The position numbers and the translations under genes are program-made. 15,007 nucleotides of DNA from Zoogloeaceae bacterium (GTDB lineage Bacteria; Pseudomonadota; Gammaproteobacteria; Burkholderiales; Rhodocyclaceae), in NCBI GenBank assembly GCA_024235595.1, contig JACKMC010000021.1, positions 1 to 15,007 of the forward strand. Reading direction: 5' to 3'. Under the pieces are notes generated by a model. That model was not told where the DNA came from, searched no databases, and saw only the letters and a list, made by a program, of their open reading frames with translations. Shown in pieces: positions 1 to 7,890 of this stretch; position 1 is the first letter of the stretch, and every line of letters begins with the position of its first letter.

Positions 1-1
1 A

Positions 2-532
2 TCTATCGAATTCAAGACATCTAAAGAAACGTTTGTTTTTACTCCACGACCTGGTGGCTTTCGCTTGGATTCAGCTAATCGGGAAATTTATGAAAGAGCT
101 ATGGCCTTAGTGTCATGTGTTCGAAAGGGGCAACTACTAGCTGATCAGTATCGAATCAAGATGCCAGTTAGAATTCTGGAAACGTTGAGGGATAAAGGTT
201 ACATAGGCTCAAATTCGGAGGCGGCGAACCAATATCGAAATCTTGTCTTCCTTAAGGTGGGTTTCCTAAAGAATACAAACGGTGATAGATATCAGTTTCA
301 TCTTAACAAAACAGAAGAAAACGTAGCGGCGCTAAATCTAGCAATTAGCTTGTTACGAACTGGTGAGATGTCTAGTTTAGATGTTAATCAGGACGCGCGG
401 TTGGCGTTGTCGAAAGATGAAAAATATATACAGTCAATCATTTCCTCTGCAGAGTTAAAAAAGAGAGAAAAAGTAGCGCTCAATGCCGAGGCGGCTAGCC
501 AATTTGAACAGCTGATTATGACATACGAGTAA
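2..532 (+). CDS. Partial gene (5' end outside window), unknown protein of AT-rich cassette
   Basis: The frame is open from base 2 with no stop, so this is the C-terminal part (about 176 residues) of a longer protein. The TTG at 65 and later ATGs are internal codons, not a needed start. Near the visible N-terminus is a FVFTPRPGGFRL stretch. A charged helical part follows (QYRIKMPVRILETLRDKGYIG), whose pattern would suit a winged-helix or similar small DNA-binding fold; this is inference. The C-terminus is helical and ends in a Lys/Glu-rich segment. I do not recognise the family. The stop at 530-532 lies one base before the ATG of the nuclease-like gene, so the two are almost certainly co-transcribed and translationally coupled. 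Base composition is AT-rich, unlike everything after about 1720, which points to horizontal transfer. Which family it belongs to would depend on the missing N-terminus. Confidence 0.75.
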   Translation, partial: SIEFKTSKETFVFTPRPGGFRLDSANREIYERAMALVSCVRKGQLLADQYRIKMPVRILETLRDKGYIGSNSEAANQYRNLVFLKVGFLKNTNGDRYQFHLNKTEENVAALNLAISLLRTGEMSSLDVNQDARLALSKDEKYIQSIISSAELKKREKVALNAEAASQFEQLIMTYE

Positions 533-533
533 A

Positions 534-1637
534 ATGGCAAAATTTGATAAAGATATACATCAGAAAGAAATGGCGATTAGATATTGCCTGGTAAATGAAA
601 TGGTTCCATTTCTCGAGGTAAATATACAAAACTATAGAGAGCTATCCGATACATCCACGTTAATAACCGATATTGATGTTCTCGGAGTCAAGGTGGAATC
701 TTCAGGAAAGCAGAACAAAGTTATCTTCGATTGCAAGACATTAGGTAAAACTAGCCCTATAAACAGAGCTTTTTGGGCGTCTGGATTGATGCAATTTACT
801 GGATGCTCTGAGGCGTTCGTCATTCTTCGAAAGAAGGCTTCTGAAGCACACAGGCTATCAGCAAGACAAATAGGCGTGCATTTGTTTGATGAGCGACAAT
901 TTGGTAGCTATGCCGAATCTTTCTCATTGGATTTTTGTTCTGACTATTGCTATTCCACATCCATCTCAAATTGGATCGGCTTGTTTTCTTCGGCTTCGGG
1001 AAATCCTATGCTAGAGCAGTTTGTTGCGTTTCTTAATAATGACTTGCCTGCTGAAAAGGATGTAACCAAAGCTTTTCGGAAGTTTCTGGTTGGGTTGGAT
1101 AAAGCAAAGGGCGAGCTCGATCCTGATAAAAACAAGCATAAAGCGCTGTTTAATTACTCGCTATCTATATTTTTGTATCTGATGGCGAAAATTATTCATG
1201 ACTTCCGAGCAGTGATTGACTATGAGATAACTGAAAGTGATTATGGAAAATTGATGAAATATTACATATGGGGAGGGAGAGACAGCTTTTTGTTAAAGAA
1301 TAAATTGACAGAGTTGTATTCTAATTCAACAAATTCATCCGTTGCACCGGAACCGGAAATCAAAAGCTGGGCGTCCTATTTGGAGTTATCAAGAAAGCTT
1401 CTGGACTCCCCAGGAGACATACAAAAATGTGTTCTCCCTCTCAGAGAAATTTCGTTTATGAATATTTCGACAAGAATAAATGAGAAGGATAAATTTACTT
1501 CTGCTTATGTTGCAAATAATAAAAGGGTTCGTCAGTTTTCATCATCGGCAGCCAAGTATCTAGTTGACGCGGTAAAGCTACCCAAAGATTTCTCTCGTCA
1601 ACTAGATGGCATATTTGATGAAATTCGGGAAATCTAA
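534..1637 (+). CDS. Probable PD-(D/E)xK nuclease-like protein, accessory/defence-type
   Basis: The protein has 367 residues. Its N-terminal third carries a restriction-endonuclease-like signature: TDIDVLG at about 45-51, then a strand ending in VIFDCKT at about 63-69. Asp46/Asp48 and the Asp66-x-Lys68 pair would be metal and catalytic residues, with Glu22 or Glu28 in the preceding helix as the acidic partner. SPINRAFWASGLMQF (about 74-88) follows, as in nuclease-like proteins where a helix packs after the DxK strand. The remaining 230 residues are mostly helical, with a hydrophobic stretch near 208-220 (YSLSIFLYLMAKII), and I do not recognise them. The ATG at 534 sits one base after the previous stop with only a weak GAG upstream, consistent with coupling. 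Composition is AT-rich. The likely role is DNA cleavage in an immune or mobile-element function; the substrate cannot be read. The nuclease call is a motif inference, not a family match. Confidence 0.7.
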   Translation: MAKFDKDIHQKEMAIRYCLVNEMVPFLEVNIQNYRELSDTSTLITDIDVLGVKVESSGKQNKVIFDCKTLGKTSPINRAFWASGLMQFTGCSEAFVILRKKASEAHRLSARQIGVHLFDERQFGSYAESFSLDFCSDYCYSTSISNWIGLFSSASGNPMLEQFVAFLNNDLPAEKDVTKAFRKFLVGLDKAKGELDPDKNKHKALFNYSLSIFLYLMAKIIHDFRAVIDYEITESDYGKLMKYYIWGGRDSFLLKNKLTELYSNSTNSSVAPEPEIKSWASYLELSRKLLDSPGDIQKCVLPLREISFMNISTRINEKDKFTSAYVANNKRVRQFSSSAAKYLVDAVKLPKDFSRQLDGIFDEIREI

Positions 1638-1671
1638 CTAAAAGCTGCACTCGGAAACATTTTACTACGCT

Positions 1672-1714
1672 CGTTTTTGTGCATTTCGCTTTGCTTCATT
1701 TTTGCACAAAAACG
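1672..1714. repeat. Perfect 12-bp inverted repeat, 19-nt loop, after nuclease gene
   Basis: CGTTTTTGTGCA (1672-1683) and TGCACAAAAACG (1703-1714) are perfect reverse complements. It begins 35 bp after the nuclease-like gene stop, exactly where composition changes from AT-rich to GC-rich. It could act as a transcript-end hairpin, although no clean T-tract follows, or be a recombination site or element end. The loop is AT- and pyrimidine-rich. Confidence 0.6.
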
Positions 1715-1730
1715 CTCTCCGTAAAGTTTT

Positions 1731-1776
1731 CCGGTGAGCTTGGCGTCGAGCGACTGCTTTCCCCAAAGCTCACCGG
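1731..1776. repeat. Perfect 11-bp inverted repeat at island boundary
   Basis: CCGGTGAGCTT (1731-1741) pairs perfectly with AAGCTCACCGG (1766-1776) across a 24-nt spacer. It lies 17 bp after the previous inverted repeat. A third, shorter repeat follows (ACGTCATC at 1829-1836 with GATGACGT at 1855-1862). No gene lies in 1638-2010, so this chain of hairpins is the only structure seen there. No T-tract follows, so a simple intrinsic terminator is not well supported. Confidence 0.5.
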
Positions 1777-2010
1777 CGGCATCGGGTCGAAAGCGGTCCG
1801 TGGGATTTCGCCTCGGACAAGCGCTCACACGTCATCAACTGCTATCGTCCCGCAGATGACGTTCGTTGCGATTCAGCGGGATCCGTAGCTGACCGATGCG
1901 GGCCGACCGGCTGGGATGTCCTGCTGCAAGACCGGACAGCGCACGCTGAAGCCGCCGGCCCTCGGTCAATGGCTTTATCCGTAGAGCAAGCCGGGCTAGG
2001 CTACCGGGTC

Positions 2011-3093
2011 ATGAGCGTCACACTCGCCCAACTTCGTCGCCACGCGGTCGCGCGCAGCCTGTTCACTCGCACCACGCTTGAGCGTGCGATCCACAAGCTC
2101 GGCTTCGTGCAGGCCGATCCGATCCGCGCGCCGGCGCGCGCGCAGGACCTGACGCTCAGGCAGCGTGTCAGGGATTACCGGGCCGGTGACCTGGAACAGC
2201 GCTACCCCGAGCTGGCAATCGAGGAAGACTACTTCGTCAACTACGGCTTTCTGCCGCGCGCTACGCACGCGTTGATGCACCCGCGCAGCCCGCGCGAGGT
2301 GTGGGCGCCGGCGCGCTGGAAGCAGGCGCAAGCCGTACTCGACTGGATCGCCGCGCGCGGCGTCGTGCACCCGCGCGAGGTCAATGCGCACTTCGCGCAT
2401 GGCAAGGTGAAGAACTGGTTCGGTGGCTCGTCGAACGCGACCACGCAGTTACTCGACGCGATGCACTACCGCGGTTTGCTGCGGGTCGCGCGGCGCGAGG
2501 GAGGGATTCGCTTGTACGTGGCCCGCATGGCCACGCCCGCACAAGCCGATCCGCAGGCCGCGTTCGATTCCTTGGTCGACGCGGTCGTGGCCAAGTATGC
2601 GCCGCTGCCGGCCGCCACGCTCGCTCAGTTGCTCACTCACTTGTGCATCGGCGCGCCGCAGTGGCGCGGTGAGCGGAACACCGCGTTGCAACGCGCCAGA
2701 CAGCGCCTCGCGCAAGCGAGGATCGATGGCGTCGACTGGTACTGGCCGGCCGCTGAGCGCCTGCGGCGCGGGGAACCCGACGACACGGTTCGGCTGCTCG
2801 CGCCGTTTGATCCCGTCGTCTGGGACCGGCGCCGCTTCGAGCTCTTCTGGGGCTGGGCGTACCGCTTCGAGGCCTATACCCCCGCCTCGAAGCGCAAGCT
2901 GGGTTACTACGCGCTGCCACTGTTGTGGCGTGATGCGGTGATCGGATGGGCAAACGTGACGGCAGTGGATGGCAAGCTGAACGCCCAACTCGGCTACGTC
3001 AGCGGCCAGGCGCCGCGTGACCCCGTATTCAGCCGCGAAGTGGACGCCGAGCTTGCACGGCTCCGGGAGTTCCTGCGCCCTCGCGGTGCGTGA
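2011..3093 (+). CDS. YcaQ/AlkZ-family winged-helix DNA glycosylase (crosslink repair type)
   Basis: This is a winged helix-turn-helix protein of the HTH_42 family, which includes the interstrand-crosslink glycosylases AlkZ and AlkX/YcaQ. They unhook alkylated bases by hydrolysing the N-glycosidic bond. The QxQ/QxD catalytic motif is visible as Gln34-Ala35-Asp36 in LGFVQADPIRAPARAQDLTL (QxD is the YcaQ-like form). The family's C-terminal block is also present: LLAPFDPVVWDRRRFELFWGW followed by YRFEAYTPASKRKLGYYALPLLW. With the ATG at 2011 the protein has 360 residues, a usual length. An in-frame ATG at 1969 would add 14 residues (ALSVEQAGLGYRV) with no family resemblance, so the inner start is preferred, although neither has a strong ribosome-binding site. 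The gene stands alone, directly right of the AT-rich segment, and has GC-rich host-like composition. Substrate preference cannot be judged from sequence alone. Confidence 0.88.
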   Translation: MSVTLAQLRRHAVARSLFTRTTLERAIHKLGFVQADPIRAPARAQDLTLRQRVRDYRAGDLEQRYPELAIEEDYFVNYGFLPRATHALMHPRSPREVWAPARWKQAQAVLDWIAARGVVHPREVNAHFAHGKVKNWFGGSSNATTQLLDAMHYRGLLRVARREGGIRLYVARMATPAQADPQAAFDSLVDAVVAKYAPLPAATLAQLLTHLCIGAPQWRGERNTALQRARQRLAQARIDGVDWYWPAAERLRRGEPDDTVRLLAPFDPVVWDRRRFELFWGWAYRFEAYTPASKRKLGYYALPLLWRDAVIGWANVTAVDGKLNAQLGYVSGQAPRDPVFSREVDAELARLREFLRPRGA

Positions 3094-3567
3094 GCCATCG
3101 CCACGACCTCAAGCCCCTCATGCGTAGCGGTGCAGCGAAGCCGGGATCGCGGGGCGTCGTCCGGTACGCATTGGCCGTCGCCTGGCGACCCATGGCAGGC
3201 GTTCGACGCCTCTGACCCGACGAGCCGAAGCAACGCGTCGTGGTCGGTCTCGATGCGGCGGGGAACGACGCGCTTAGGCGGCGTCCGGCGCGGCCAGGCT
3301 CTTGATCTGCCAGCGCGCCAGCGCGTGCTCCGGGCGGAGTCGAGCGGCGGCTCCTGCTCATGGATCGAGTGTCGATCAGGATGCCGGGAACGCGACTGTT
3401 CTGGATTCGATCTCTTTCGCCCCTTCTCTTGCTCTGTCCGCATCGGGTATCGCCTTGAGCCTTGGCTCGCCGCCAAGGCGTGTGAACGTTCTTCCCCGCT
3501 GCCCTGAGCGATTGGGGCTACCGCCGACAGGGACGCAACAGGCCCACTCTTCGGCGCTACGAGCTTG
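3094..3567. other. Gene-poor intergenic region, no convincing gene
   Basis: The 474 bp lie between the glycosylase stop and the stop of the large - strand gene, so both flanking genes converge into it. Several open frames exist on both strands, but all are Arg/Ser/Pro-rich and typical of antisense or random GC-rich frames. On the - strand near 3270-3340 a short frame reads HALARWQIKSLAAPDAA before a stop, with a stop just upstream. It might be the eroded 3' end of a former gene, but I cannot name it. No clear terminator was seen. Confidence 0.4.
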
Positions 3568-6500
3568 TCAGCCTCCGTTCCGGATCGACAGTGTCGGTTC
3601 GGAAATCAATGCCCAGCGTGGAGTCATCTCTAGCGCCTGCGAGCCGGACTGATATTCGATGGACGCCGCGAGAATCGGCCACACGGTGCTTGTATCGCGT
3701 AAGGCGAGGATGCACTTGACGAATCCGCGACGCAGGCCAACAAGTTTGCCGACGATGTCCTCAAAGAGCGCATCGAGCTCGGCAGCCGTTGCGGTCAGCC
3801 CGGCAAAGCGAGAAGCCAGGGAAATCTGGAAGGTTTCGGTCAGCGCATCGAGCGTGGTCTCATCGAGGCCCAATAGCTGGAACTGGCGGCGGACCATCAG
3901 CAGGCCGGACAACTGCAGGCGCAGGTCGAGATCGACTTCCAGATCCCCGCTGCCGCCCGGCAGGATGACGCTGTTCATGGGCACTGTGTTGATGCTGCTG
4001 CGCATCCTCAAGTCGTCGAGCCGGTCGTCCAGCCATCCGGCCGGCAGGCCGGGGACTTGGATGCCCGGCGCAGCGTCCCACTGAGCGGGTCCGAACGAAC
4101 TGACGATGAGGTCACCAACCAGTGTGGCACGCGCGCCGCTCGTTGGCCGGGCGGCCAGGCTGCCAACGCCACCCTGGACCTGAATCTTCCAGTCGCCGTT
4201 GGGGATTTCGATTGCGTAGGGACCCCGCATATCCAGCCGACCCGACAAATCGAGAATAGGGCTTGTCTTCGGTTCCGGGGGCAACACGGAGACAAGCAGG
4301 CTCAAGAGACCGGGCTTGGCCGCCTCGTCGGCCGCTGGAGTCGGATTGGCCGGCTGCGGGCCCAGGAAGGCTTCCTCGCGCTTGCTTGGCTGAGCCGGCG
4401 ATGGGGTGGTCGATTTTCCGGCCGCGGGCGCAGCGCTTCCACCCGGGCCGGGTCCGCTCGCACCGGCGCCACCTGGGCCGCCCGAACCGCCACTGGACGC
4501 TCCCGAAGCGGCGCCGGGCGATGCCCCCTTGTTTGCAGCCTCCTGTTTCGCTGCGGCCGCCTTGTCGTCGTCGATTTTCTTGCCTTCATTGACCCGGGCG
4601 CCATAGGCCGAGACGGTATCCATGGCTTTCGACATGAAATCGCGCGCGCCCTGTGCCGCCAGCGTCATTGCGGTCCCGCCTTGTTGCAGCAGGGCGTTCA
4701 TGCCGCTCATGTCGCGGAAGCTGTCCCCCTTGCCCGCAATTTCGGCCAGCTTGCCAACTGCGACAGATAGCTCGGGCATCCCCAGCGGCGCCGATTGCTG
4801 CAGTTGCGCCGTACCCAGCGGATTGACTGCTGGCGCCTGCGTGCCCTGTCGCAGACCCGCTTCCAGCGGTGCGATTTCGGAAGGGGTCAGCGGAATCGGG
4901 CTGTCCTGCCAGTTCCAGAAGCGGGAAAGATCCAGCTTTTCGGCGCTGTTGAAACGGCCGAGGACCGCCTCGGCGAAGACCCCGCCGGTGGGCATCGGTA
5001 CCAGACTTTCTCGCCGGCTCGCGCCCGGCAGGCCCCGGGCCTTCAGAAGCTGGCGCCACCAGCGGGACTCGCGCACCGCTGGCCAGCGGAAGACCAGAAA
5101 ATTGCCCACATGTGCAATGGGTTGCGGGTCGATCTGGCTCAAGAGCGGCAGGCTGCCATGCTTGATGCGGCCCAGGAACAAGCCGAGAAGGGCCGGGTCA
5201 GCCCTTTGCAGCAAGGCCATCGTGTAATGCAGGGCGTTGGACTGAAGGTGGGCGGCCAGGTCGAATGGCGGCAACGCGGTGCTTGCGGACACGGTATCGG
5301 GCTGGAACTTCGCGCTCAACAGCGGGATTTCGGCGGACTTTCCATCGATGGCCAGGTAGCCGCGCAACGTCACCGGTTCGCCGACTGGGCGGCCGCGGGG
5401 ATCCAGGCGCTTGAAGAGCAACGCGACCTCGATGGTGTTCTTGTCCTGGCCGCCCAGAATCCCGACGCTCATCGAGCGGAGCTCATCGAGACGCATTCCG
5501 CCGCCCGTGAAGTCCACCGAGTAGGGCGTATCGGACTGGCCCGGGGCCAGCGGATATCGTTTGTCACGGGGCTGAGCCCAGGCCTTGAATCCGAACGGCT
5601 CGACCCCCAGGGTGCTGCTGCGGTTCAGCACGCTCAGAACCGGTCCCATCGGCTGCCCGGCGGGATTGTGCCAGCCGCTCGCCCGCACCTCGACCAGCGC
5701 CGCCTCGGCGCTATGGAGCGCGAGTTCGGTCGGTGGTGACCAGGCCGCGCTCTTGCCAAGCGCCGAGCGCAACCCGGCATCATCCAGTGCAGCATTGCCT
5801 TGTTCGGGCCGATTGGCCGCTGTCAGCCCGCTAAGAATCATCCTGGAGAGGCCAACCGCAGCTTCGGCCGGCTTGCTGGCCGCGGGGGGTATGCCAAGCA
5901 ATGCATTGCGCGCCTCGCCATTGAGCGCCACCTCCGCCAGCAGGCCGCGATAGCGCTCCACCAGGTCGCGATTCTCAAAATCCAGCGGCCTGATCGGCAG
6001 GTAAAGCAAAGGCTCGACCTGGGTCACTTCGGTGAGCAACCGGTAGATCTGCACCACCTCGAAGTAAAGCACCGACAGCGCATGCATGTGGTTGTAGTTG
6101 GCAACAACGCGGGTGCTCAGGCGCTCGGCTTCGCTCACCGAGACCTCTGTGACCACGCTGGCACGACGGCCACGCGCCATGCTGGCTTCCTGCTCGCTGC
6201 GGTCCTGCACGAATTGCGAGAGTTTGGAGCCGAGGTCGCGCTGCCCCTGGGACGAGGCCATCGTCGAGCCCTGGACGTCGTTGCGGTTATAGCCGAAGCC
6301 CAGCGCGGCCGTGCCTTGCTTGTCGCCGCCATTTACACCACCGGCCACGCCGCCTCCGATGCCCCAGCCGGCCCCCGTCGTGGTGAAGCCCGCTCTGCCC
6401 TGCTGGAGTTCCCTCGCAACGACGTCCACCACCTCGCTCACCGAACGCTGGCGGGCGAGATTGTTGGAGAGTGCTTCGTTCTCCGCGATGTCTTCTGCCG

Positions 6501-7308
6501 TTCCTGCGGTGACCCGGCGCGTCCAGTCGACGACCGCCAGACGGGTAGCCTCTCCGGGGGCGAGTGCCAGGCTGTGCAGGAGATGCCCCAGCGCCAGCCC
6601 GACCGGTGTCCAGTTCTGGGTGATCGTCACCTGCATGCCCAGACCGGGGCGCTCGAATCCCCGGCCGCTCAGTGCCTCCGTCAGGTCCAAAGGCCAATCG
6701 ACGCCCTCCAGGCTGTAGAGCTCCGGCGGGGCGTCGCGTCCGATGTCGTCGCCGTTGCCGAGGTCTTCGAGCAGCGATTCGAAATACAGCTGTTCGTGCT
6801 GGACCCGCTCCACCGGCAGGCGCCCCATCCGCGGACGCAGTTCAAACGGTGCCTCCGGGTCATCGGCCGGATCCTGCCCCCCGTATGCGATCTGCAGGAT
6901 CCGCCGGGCGTTCAGTGCGGGTGGCCAAAGCGCCAGATCACGCACGGTGGGGGCGGGCAATGCGATCTGCAGGCGCGCGGCCAGCGGAGCATCGACGGGG
7001 CGCAGCACAACGAGATCGCTCTGGGCAATCGCGGTTGCTGTCAGGCCACGCGCATTGTCGTCGATCAGGTCCGAGGGCAGCGGCAGCAGTGCCAGCGACC
7101 CTTCGCCGTCCGCGGTCTCGACCACTTGGCGCGCCAGGGCGAACAGGGCCGACGCCGCGAGATCCAGGATGCTGGCGATGCCCGCGTCGGCGAGGGCTGC
7201 CGCCGCTTCGTCCCCAACCCCCTGAAGCTGCAAAACCGGCTGCGCCAGCGCAGCGTCCGGGCTCATGCCGCGCGAGGCCTCGCGCAGCCAATGATCGACG
7301 CGATCCAT
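3568..7308 (-). CDS. Large protein of unknown function (1246 aa) with HhH-like N-terminus
   Basis: I do not recognise a named family. Residues 24-62 (LQLQGVGDEAAAALADAGI...ILDLAA) look like a helix-hairpin-helix module of the DUF4332 kind. Residues 226-300 hold a compact motif: TQNWTPVGLALGHLLHSLALAPGE, then VVDWTRR and a charged helix. A Gly-rich patch follows at 312-329, then a long helical region at 350-470. Residues 771-810 (PTGGVFAEAVLGRFNSAEKL...FWNWQDSPIP) look like the most family-defining block. A Lys/Ala then Gly/Pro/Ser-rich disordered linker spans about 907-1000. The C-terminus (1018-1246) is a beta-rich part with YAIEIPNGDWKIQVQGG followed by a helical end. No signal peptide or clear membrane span is visible. 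The start is well supported: GGAGG lies 7 bases before the ATG. The gene is monocistronic, and its codon use matches the chromosome. A structural or assembly role is a guess. Confidence 0.88.
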   Translation of the reverse strand: MDRVDHWLREASRGMSPDAALAQPVLQLQGVGDEAAAALADAGIASILDLAASALFALARQVVETADGEGSLALLPLPSDLIDDNARGLTATAIAQSDLVVLRPVDAPLAARLQIALPAPTVRDLALWPPALNARRILQIAYGGQDPADDPEAPFELRPRMGRLPVERVQHEQLYFESLLEDLGNGDDIGRDAPPELYSLEGVDWPLDLTEALSGRGFERPGLGMQVTITQNWTPVGLALGHLLHSLALAPGEATRLAVVDWTRRVTAGTAEDIAENEALSNNLARQRSVSEVVDVVARELQQGRAGFTTTGAGWGIGGGVAGGVNGGDKQGTAALGFGYNRNDVQGSTMASSQGQRDLGSKLSQFVQDRSEQEASMARGRRASVVTEVSVSEAERLSTRVVANYNHMHALSVLYFEVVQIYRLLTEVTQVEPLLYLPIRPLDFENRDLVERYRGLLAEVALNGEARNALLGIPPAASKPAEAAVGLSRMILSGLTAANRPEQGNAALDDAGLRSALGKSAAWSPPTELALHSAEAALVEVRASGWHNPAGQPMGPVLSVLNRSSTLGVEPFGFKAWAQPRDKRYPLAPGQSDTPYSVDFTGGGMRLDELRSMSVGILGGQDKNTIEVALLFKRLDPRGRPVGEPVTLRGYLAIDGKSAEIPLLSAKFQPDTVSASTALPPFDLAAHLQSNALHYTMALLQRADPALLGLFLGRIKHGSLPLLSQIDPQPIAHVGNFLVFRWPAVRESRWWRQLLKARGLPGASRRESLVPMPTGGVFAEAVLGRFNSAEKLDLSRFWNWQDSPIPLTPSEIAPLEAGLRQGTQAPAVNPLGTAQLQQSAPLGMPELSVAVGKLAEIAGKGDSFRDMSGMNALLQQGGTAMTLAAQGARDFMSKAMDTVSAYGARVNEGKKIDDDKAAAAKQEAANKGASPGAASGASSGGSGGPGGAGASGPGPGGSAAPAAGKSTTPSPAQPSKREEAFLGPQPANPTPAADEAAKPGLLSLLVSVLPPEPKTSPILDLSGRLDMRGPYAIEIPNGDWKIQVQGGVGSLAARPTSGARATLVGDLIVSSFGPAQWDAAPGIQVPGLPAGWLDDRLDDLRMRSSINTVPMNSVILPGGSGDLEVDLDLRLQLSGLLMVRRQFQLLGLDETTLDALTETFQISLASRFAGLTATAAELDALFEDIVGKLVGLRRGFVKCILALRDTSTVWPILAASIEYQSGSQALEMTPRWALISEPTLSIRNGG

Positions 7309-7315
7309 TTACGCG

Positions 7316-7320
7316 CCTCC
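7316..7320 (-). promoter_or_regulatory. Shine-Dalgarno GGAGG of the large unknown gene
   Basis: Read on the - strand, GGAGG is followed by CGCGTAA and the ATG at 7308, giving an ideal 7-base spacing. This fixes the start of the 1246-residue protein. Confidence 0.8.
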
Positions 7321-7344
7321 ATGGGGGCAGGGTGGAAAGATTTC

Positions 7345-7379
7345 AAAGCACATTGCGCCGCTTTCGATGCTGCTGTCAA
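7345..7379 (-). promoter_or_regulatory. Possible promoter of the large unknown gene
   Basis: On the - strand a consensus TTGACA (7374-7379) lies about 65 bp before the start codon. The bases 16-18 downstream (CGCAAT/CAATGT) match the -10 consensus poorly, so only the -35 element is convincing. The rest of the interval between this gene and the toxin-antitoxin operator holds no gene that I can support. Confidence 0.3.
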
Positions 7380-7550
7380 CGGCCGAATCGCGTCGCTGCA
7401 CAACGGCCTCTCACCAACTCGGGCGACCCGCCAGATCGGAAGGTTGCGGACTTCCACCACCAAGGTCCGAAGCCATCGAAAAGCTGTTGCCCGGCGTCCT
7501 CGATGCGCCGCCGCGCCCGCTCCAATCCTTGCGGAATTACGGCATCCGCG

Positions 7551-7574
7551 ACTGTAGCACCCTTGTGCTACAGT
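7551..7574. promoter_or_regulatory. Palindromic operator of toxin-antitoxin operon
   Basis: ACTGTAGCAC (7551-7560) and GTGCTACAGT (7565-7574) form a perfect 10-bp inverted repeat with a CCTT spacer, 29 bp before the antitoxin ATG. Ribbon-helix-helix antitoxins of this kind usually bind such palindromes and repress their own operon. A weak promoter (TTGTGC at 7564-7569, TACATT about 15 bases later) would overlap it, as expected for repression. Confidence 0.65.
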
Positions 7575-7603
7575 GACTTTCGGTACATTCTCTGGAGTCT
7601 GGC

Positions 7604-7888
7604 ATGCCCACGACCACCATTCGCCTCCCGGATGACCTGAAAGCCCGCGTCGCAGCGGCAGCAAAGCACGCGGGAACGACCGCTCATGCCTTCATTCTCG
7701 AAGCGATCGCCGAGAAAGCCGGGCAAGCGGAGCTTCGTGCTGATTTCGATGCGGTAGCGGAAGCTCGTTATGCTCGCATTGCAGCCACCGGCAAAACCAT
7801 TCCGTGGGCGGAGATGCGCGGCTATCTGGAAGCCCGCATGGACGGCAAGACCGCGAAGCGCCCCGTTGGGCGCAAGCTGGCAGGCTGA
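7604..7888 (+). CDS. CopG/ParD-like ribbon-helix-helix antitoxin
   Basis: This is a 94-residue protein. The N-terminus reads MPTTTIRLPDDLKARVAAAAKHAGTTAHAFILEAIAEKA, the beta strand plus two helices of a ribbon-helix-helix DNA-binding fold. The first strand (TTTIRLP) should contact DNA as a dimer. The C-terminal half (about 45-94) is charged and helical, and would wrap and neutralise the partner toxin. The start has a good site (GGAG at 7594-7597, 6 bases before ATG) and lies directly behind a perfect palindrome. The toxin gene begins two bases after this stop, so the pair is one operon. The family often autoregulates, with toxin as co-repressor; here that is inferred from the palindrome. The protein is slightly longer than typical ParD antitoxins, with a C-terminal GKTAKRPVGRKLAG tail. 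Confidence 0.9.
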   Translation: MPTTTIRLPDDLKARVAAAAKHAGTTAHAFILEAIAEKAGQAELRADFDAVAEARYARIAATGKTIPWAEMRGYLEARMDGKTAKRPVGRKLAG

Positions 7889-7890
7889 AG

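Noticed and set aside
1632..1900. Possible integron attC site: ATCTAAC at 1632-1638 overlaps the nuclease-like stop as R'' sites do
   Set aside because: No matching GTTRRRY/GTTAGAT partner follows, and the hairpins do not have the attC arrangement.
3130..3652. Two + strand open frames in the 3' gap after the glycosylase
   Set aside because: Low-information GC-rich readings with no start signal; one overlaps the end of the large - strand gene.
5800..7557. A 585-codon open frame on the + strand opposite the large unknown gene
   Set aside because: Its composition is that of an antisense shadow (many Arg, His, Gln, Ala), it has no domain pattern, and the - strand gene has a strong ribosome-binding site and coherent architecture.
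7367..7576. A 69-codon + strand frame before the toxin-antitoxin operon
   Set aside because: It runs through the operator palindrome, has no ribosome-binding site and no recognisable pattern.
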